Assembly (NCBI RefSeq): GCF_037943105.1
Contig: NZ_CP149803.1
Location: 1,054,001-1,118,000 of the forward strand
From: Pseudomonas sp. TMP9
GTDB lineage: Bacteria > Pseudomonadota > Gammaproteobacteria > Pseudomonadales > Pseudomonadaceae
Reading direction: 5' to 3'
DNA: 64,000 nucleotides
Part shown: piece by piece, positions 60,863-64,000 of the stretch
Position numbering within the stretch: position 1 is the first letter of the stretch
Layout of the letters: the number at the start of each line of letters is the position of its first letter
Notes under the pieces: generated by a model
The model's database searches: none
Seen by the model: the letters and a program-made list of their open reading frames with translations, nothing else
What the model was told of the DNA's origin: nothing
Program-made: the position numbers and the translations under genes

Positions 60863-61737
60863 ATGCCCAGACCCAAACCCAGCCAGCCACCGAAGTGGGC
60901 TACAACTTCGCCTACCTCGATGAACAAACCAAAAGAATGATCCGCCGTGGTCTGCTTAAAGCCGTGGCGATTCCTGGTTACCAAGTGCCCTTCGGTGGGC
61001 GCGAGATGCCGCTGCCCTATGGTTGGGGCACCGGCGGCATGCAGCTGACTGCCGCGATCCTCGGCGCCGAGGATGTACTCAAGGTGATCGACCAAGGTGC
61101 GGACGACACCACTAACGCGGTGTCAATCCGGCGCTTTTTCGCCCGCACTGCTGGAGTGAAAACCACCACCCGTACGCCCGAAGCGACGGTGATCCAGACC
61201 CGCCACCGCATCCCGGAAACACCGCTGCACGGTGGTCAGATCATGGTTTATCAAGTGCCGATTCCCGAACCGCTGCGCTTTATCGAACCGTCGGAAACTG
61301 AGACCCGCACCATGCACGCGCTGGAAGATTACGGCGTGATGCACGTCAAGCTGTACGAGGACATCGCCACCTTCGGCCACATCGCCACCAGCTACGCCTA
61401 CCCGGTGACGGTGGATGAGCGTTACGTGATGGACCCCTCGCCGATTCCTAAATTCGACAACCCCAAACTGCACATGAGCCCGGCGCTGATGCTGTTCGGT
61501 GCCGGCCGTGAGAAACGCTTGTATGCCGTGCCGCCCTTTACCCGCGTAGTGAGTTTGGATTTCGACGACCACCCGTTCGCGATTCAAAGCTGGGATGAGT
61601 GCTGCGCGTTCTGTGGCAGCCATGACTCCTATCTGGATGAGCTGATTGTCGACGACGCCGGCAGCAAGCGCTTTGTCTGTTCCGACACCGATTACTGCAT
61701 GCAACGCCGCGATCTTGAAGAGGAGGGTGCGCAATGA
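60859..61737 (+). CDS. phnJ: C-P lyase radical SAM enzyme PhnJ
   Basis: Protein of 292 aa. Radical-SAM cluster Cys are in SWDECCAFCGSHDS, with a later Cys in RFVCSDTDYC. It cleaves the C-P bond of 5-phosphoribosyl 1-phosphonate. Start coupled to phnI, stop overlaps phnK by 4 bases. All key Cys present, so it should be active. Confidence 0.95.
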   Translation: MNAQTQTQPATEVGYNFAYLDEQTKRMIRRGLLKAVAIPGYQVPFGGREMPLPYGWGTGGMQLTAAILGAEDVLKVIDQGADDTTNAVSIRRFFARTAGVKTTTRTPEATVIQTRHRIPETPLHGGQIMVYQVPIPEPLRFIEPSETETRTMHALEDYGVMHVKLYEDIATFGHIATSYAYPVTVDERYVMDPSPIPKFDNPKLHMSPALMLFGAGREKRLYAVPPFTRVVSLDFDDHPFAIQSWDECCAFCGSHDSYLDELIVDDAGSKRFVCSDTDYCMQRRDLEEEGAQ

Positions 61738-62543
61738 GTGCGGCCGAGAAATTACAGCTGCACAACGAGCCCGTGCAGCCGCTGTTCAGTGTGCGCGATT
61801 TGAGCCTGTTGTATGGCCCGGAGAAGGGCTGCCAGGGTGTGTCGTTTGATCTGTATCCGGGTGAGGTGCTGGGTATTGTCGGTGAGTCGGGCTCGGGCAA
61901 GTCGACCCTGCTCAGTCTGCTCTCCGGGCGCTGCCCGCCGGATCGCGGCACGGTCAGTTATCGCGACACGAACGGCAACTGGGTTGATCTGTACAGCGCC
62001 AGTGAAGCGCAACGGCGCACCTTGCTGCGCACCGAGTGGGGCTTTGTTGAGCAGAACCCGCGTGACGGCCTGCGCATGGGCGTGTCGGCCGGCGCCAATA
62101 TCGGCGAACGTTTGATGGCTCAAGGCGTGCGCCATTACGGCGAATTGCGCGCTGCCGGCATCGATTGGCTGAGCCAGGTGGAAATCGATCCACTGCGCAT
62201 CGACGACCTGCCGCGCACCTTCTCTGGCGGCATGCAGCAGCGTTTGCAGATTGCCCGCAATCTGGTCTCCAGCCCTCGCCTGATCTTTATGGACGAGCCC
62301 ACCGGCGGCCTTGATGTGTCGGTACAGGCACGCCTGCTCGACCTGCTGCGCAGCTTGGTGCGCGAGCTGGACCTGGCGGTGGTCATCGTCACCCATGATC
62401 TTGCAGTGGCGCGCTTGCTGGCGGATCGGCTGATGGTGATGCGTCGCTCACATGTGGTGGAAGCCGGGCTGACCGATCAGATTCTCGACGATCCGCAGCA
62501 TCCCTATTCGCAGCTGCTGGTGTCGTCAGTCTTGCAGCCTTAA
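61734..62543 (+). CDS. phnK: C-P lyase ABC-type ATPase PhnK
   Basis: Protein of 269 aa: Walker A GESGSGKST, signature FSGGMQQR, Walker B LIFMDEPTGGLD. PhnK binds the PhnJ side of the core complex rather than acting as a transporter. Overlaps phnJ by 4 bases. Confidence 0.93.
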   Translation: MSAAEKLQLHNEPVQPLFSVRDLSLLYGPEKGCQGVSFDLYPGEVLGIVGESGSGKSTLLSLLSGRCPPDRGTVSYRDTNGNWVDLYSASEAQRRTLLRTEWGFVEQNPRDGLRMGVSAGANIGERLMAQGVRHYGELRAAGIDWLSQVEIDPLRIDDLPRTFSGGMQQRLQIARNLVSSPRLIFMDEPTGGLDVSVQARLLDLLRSLVRELDLAVVIVTHDLAVARLLADRLMVMRRSHVVEAGLTDQILDDPQHPYSQLLVSSVLQP

Positions 62544-62557
62544 CGCGGTGCTTGTCT

Positions 62558-62662
62558 CCCCTCTCCCGCATGCGGGAGAGGGGCCGGGCGAGAGGGCCTG
62601 TGCACCGCCCCGAGTCGCCTGTAACACCCTCTCTCCAGCCCTCTCCCATGCATGGGAGAGGG
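62558..62662. repeat. Twin CCCTCTCCC palindromes between phnK and phnL
   Basis: A perfect 26-bp palindrome at 62558-62583 and a perfect 24-bp palindrome at 62639-62662 share the CCCTCTCCC/GGGAGAGGG arms. This looks like an inserted interspersed repeat; it splits the phnK-phnL junction that in other organisms is tight. It may lower transcription into phnL. Confidence 0.8.
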
Positions 62663-62709
62663 GGTAGATCGCGCATGGCATCGGCAAATTATTGGTATCT
62701 GAGGTTTAT

Positions 62710-63429
62710 ATGAATACGCTTATCGAGGTCTCCGACCTCAGCAAGACTTTCACCCTGCACCAGCAGCATGGCGTGGTGCTGAATGTATTGAACGGCCTGA
62801 GCTTCAGTGTGCGTGCCGGCGAGTGCTTGGTGTTGCACGGGCAATCTGGCGCAGGCAAGTCGACCTTGCTGCGTACCCTTTACGGTAACTACCTGGCAGC
62901 AGGCGGCAGCATCCGCATGCTGCACGACGGCGCTTGGGTTGATTTGGTCGGTGCCGAGCCGCGTCAGGTGTTGGCCGTGCGCAGGCAAACCTTGGGCTAT
63001 GTCAGCCAGTTTTTGCGGGTGATTCCGCGTGTCGTCACCCTGGATGTGGTGATGGAGCCTGCCCTCGCCCGTGGCTGGAGCAAGACCGACGCGCAGGCGC
63101 GGGCCGAGCGCTTGCTGAGTCGCCTAAATATCCCACAAGCCTTGTGGCAGCTGGCGCCTGGCACTTTCTCTGGCGGCGAGCAGCAACGGGTAAATATTGC
63201 GCGCGGCTTTATGGTCGCCTGGCCGCTGATGCTGCTGGATGAGCCAACGGCCTCACTGGATGACGCCAACCGCCGAGTGGTGCTGGAACTGATCAACGAG
63301 GCCAAAGCGGCGGGTAGCGCATTGATCGGCATCTTCCACGACCGCGCTGCCCGCGAGGCAGTGGCCGATCGTTTCCTCGATATGACCCCCGATGCAGCGC
63401 CCAAGCAGGAGTATGTGTATGCCAGCTGA
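62710..63429 (+). CDS. phnL: C-P lyase ABC-type ATPase PhnL
   Basis: Protein of 239 aa starting [19 protein letters not shown]: Walker [10 protein letters not shown], signature FSGGEQQR, Walker [13 protein letters not shown]. Needed for C-P lyase function; forms a pair with PhnK on the core. Its end overlaps phnM by 11 bases. Confidence 0.93.
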   Translation: MNTLIEVSDLSKTFTLHQQHGVVLNVLNGLSFSVRAGECLVLHGQSGAGKSTLLRTLYGNYLAAGGSIRMLHDGAWVDLVGAEPRQVLAVRRQTLGYVSQFLRVIPRVVTLDVVMEPALARGWSKTDAQARAERLLSRLNIPQALWQLAPGTFSGGEQQRVNIARGFMVAWPLMLLDEPTASLDDANRRVVLELINEAKAAGSALIGIFHDRAAREAVADRFLDMTPDAAPKQEYVYAS

Positions 63430-64000
63430 ACAAATTTTTACCCATGCGCGGGTGGTCACGGCCGAACAGGAGTTCGTCGGCACGGTGGTACTGCGTGATG
63501 GCGTGATTGCGCAGGTGGAAGAGGGCATTAGTGGCTTGCCCCACGCTATCGATTTTGGCGGCGACTACCTGCTGCCGGGTCTGGTCGAACTGCACACCGA
63601 CAACCTGGAAAAGTACATGAGCCCGCGCCCCGGCGTGGACTGGCCGTCCGCTTCGGCGGTGCTGACCCATGATGCGCAGATTGTTTCTGCGGGCATCACT
63701 ACGGTGTTCGATGCCCTGGCGATTGGCGACGTTAACCCGCGTGGCAAGCGCATGCAGCAGCTGCCGGCCATGCTCGAAGCCATCGCCGCGGCGGCCACAG
63801 CCGGGCTCCTGCGTGCCGATCACCGTCTGCACCTGCGTTGTGAGTTGTGCCACCCGGATAGCCTGGCGGTGTTCCGTGATCTGGTGGAACACCCGCAGGT
63901 AGCGCTGGTCTCGGTGATGGATCACTCGCCAGGCCAGCGCCAGTTCGCCAAGGAAGATAAATACCGTGAGTACTACATGGGCAAATACCACCTGAGCGAG
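63419..64000 (+). CDS. phnM: RPnTP hydrolase PhnM, N-terminal part (3' end outside window)
   Basis: The frame from ATG 63419 is open to the window end (194 codons). Amidohydrolase family: the metal-binding start [19 protein letters not shown] is visible. PhnM releases pyrophosphate from alpha-D-ribose 1-phosphonate 5-triphosphate. Overlaps phnL by 11 bases. A full-length protein is about 380 aa. Confidence 0.94.
   Translation, partial: MPAEQIFTHARVVTAEQEFVGTVVLRDGVIAQVEEGISGLPHAIDFGGDYLLPGLVELHTDNLEKYMSPRPGVDWPSASAVLTHDAQIVSAGITTVFDALAIGDVNPRGKRMQQLPAMLEAIAAAATAGLLRADHRLHLRCELCHPDSLAVFRDLVEHPQVALVSVMDHSPGQRQFAKEDKYREYYMGKYHLSE

Overview
The window is chromosomal DNA of a Pseudomonas-type gammaproteobacterium. 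The evidence is gene content and order: aruC-F-G-D-B-E followed by a threonine aldolase, alaS, lysC, csrA/rsmA, tRNA-Ser, tRNA-Arg and mgtE; nrdA-nrdB beside an RstA/RstB-like two-component system; minCDE beside lpxL and rluA; and an AmrZ-type regulator. Base composition is high-GC except for a short AT-rich patch near 20.45-21.3 kb. Coding is dense, starts are mostly ATG, and stop/start overlaps are common. No CRISPR array, prophage or rRNA operon is visible.

Layout. 1-8.6 kb: a poorly characterised peptide-amidoligase/transglutaminase locus present twice. One set is on the + strand (large DUF2126 transglutaminase, cut by the window edge; fused ATP-grasp/alpha-E protein; transglutaminase). 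It converges on a - strand set (ATP-grasp, alpha-E, transglutaminase). 9-11 kb: a TyrR/GcsR-type sigma-54 activator and an I78-like lipoprotein. 11-20 kb: a YadG/YadH-type ABC exporter, an HPF-like protein, a CAP-domain secreted protein, a haloalkane dehalogenase, small lipoproteins, a GNAT, a methyltransferase, a secreted 2H-phosphoesterase-like protein and a RAYT transposase with its repeats. 20.1-21.3 kb: a small accessory patch with a 36-bp perfect palindrome and an orphan tail-anchored protein. 21.4-29 kb: nrdB, nrdA, a regulatory intergenic region with NrdR-like and DnaA-like sites, and rstA/rstB. 29-34 kb: rluA, minEDC, lpxL and a patatin-like phospholipase. 34-43.5 kb: the arginine succinyltransferase operon and ltaE. 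43.5-50.8 kb: alaS, lysC, csrA, three tRNAs, a DUF4124-like protein and mgtE. 51-54.2 kb: a sodium-pumping oxaloacetate decarboxylase (oadGAB). 54.3 kb: amrZ. 55 kb to the end: a phosphonate uptake and C-P lyase operon, phnCDEFGHIJKLM, with phnM cut by the window edge.

How the parts work together. The aru operon degrades arginine to glutamate and succinate, and carries ArgR-type sites upstream. The phn operon imports phosphonates (CDE), is probably controlled by PhnF and PhoB, and breaks the C-P bond (GHIJKLM). NrdAB supplies dNTPs and MinCDE positions the division septum. CsrA and AmrZ are global regulators of biofilm, motility and exopolysaccharide. OadGAB points to sodium-based energetics.

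The best candidates for undescribed biology are the doubled ATP-grasp/alpha-E/transglutaminase locus, where the fused copy has lost residues expected for ATP chemistry, and the AT-rich orphan gene beside the RAYT element. Mobile-element traces (RAYT repeats, a REPIN-like pair, a 137-bp MITE inside the phn operon, and twin palindromes between phnK and phnL) are spread through otherwise core DNA.
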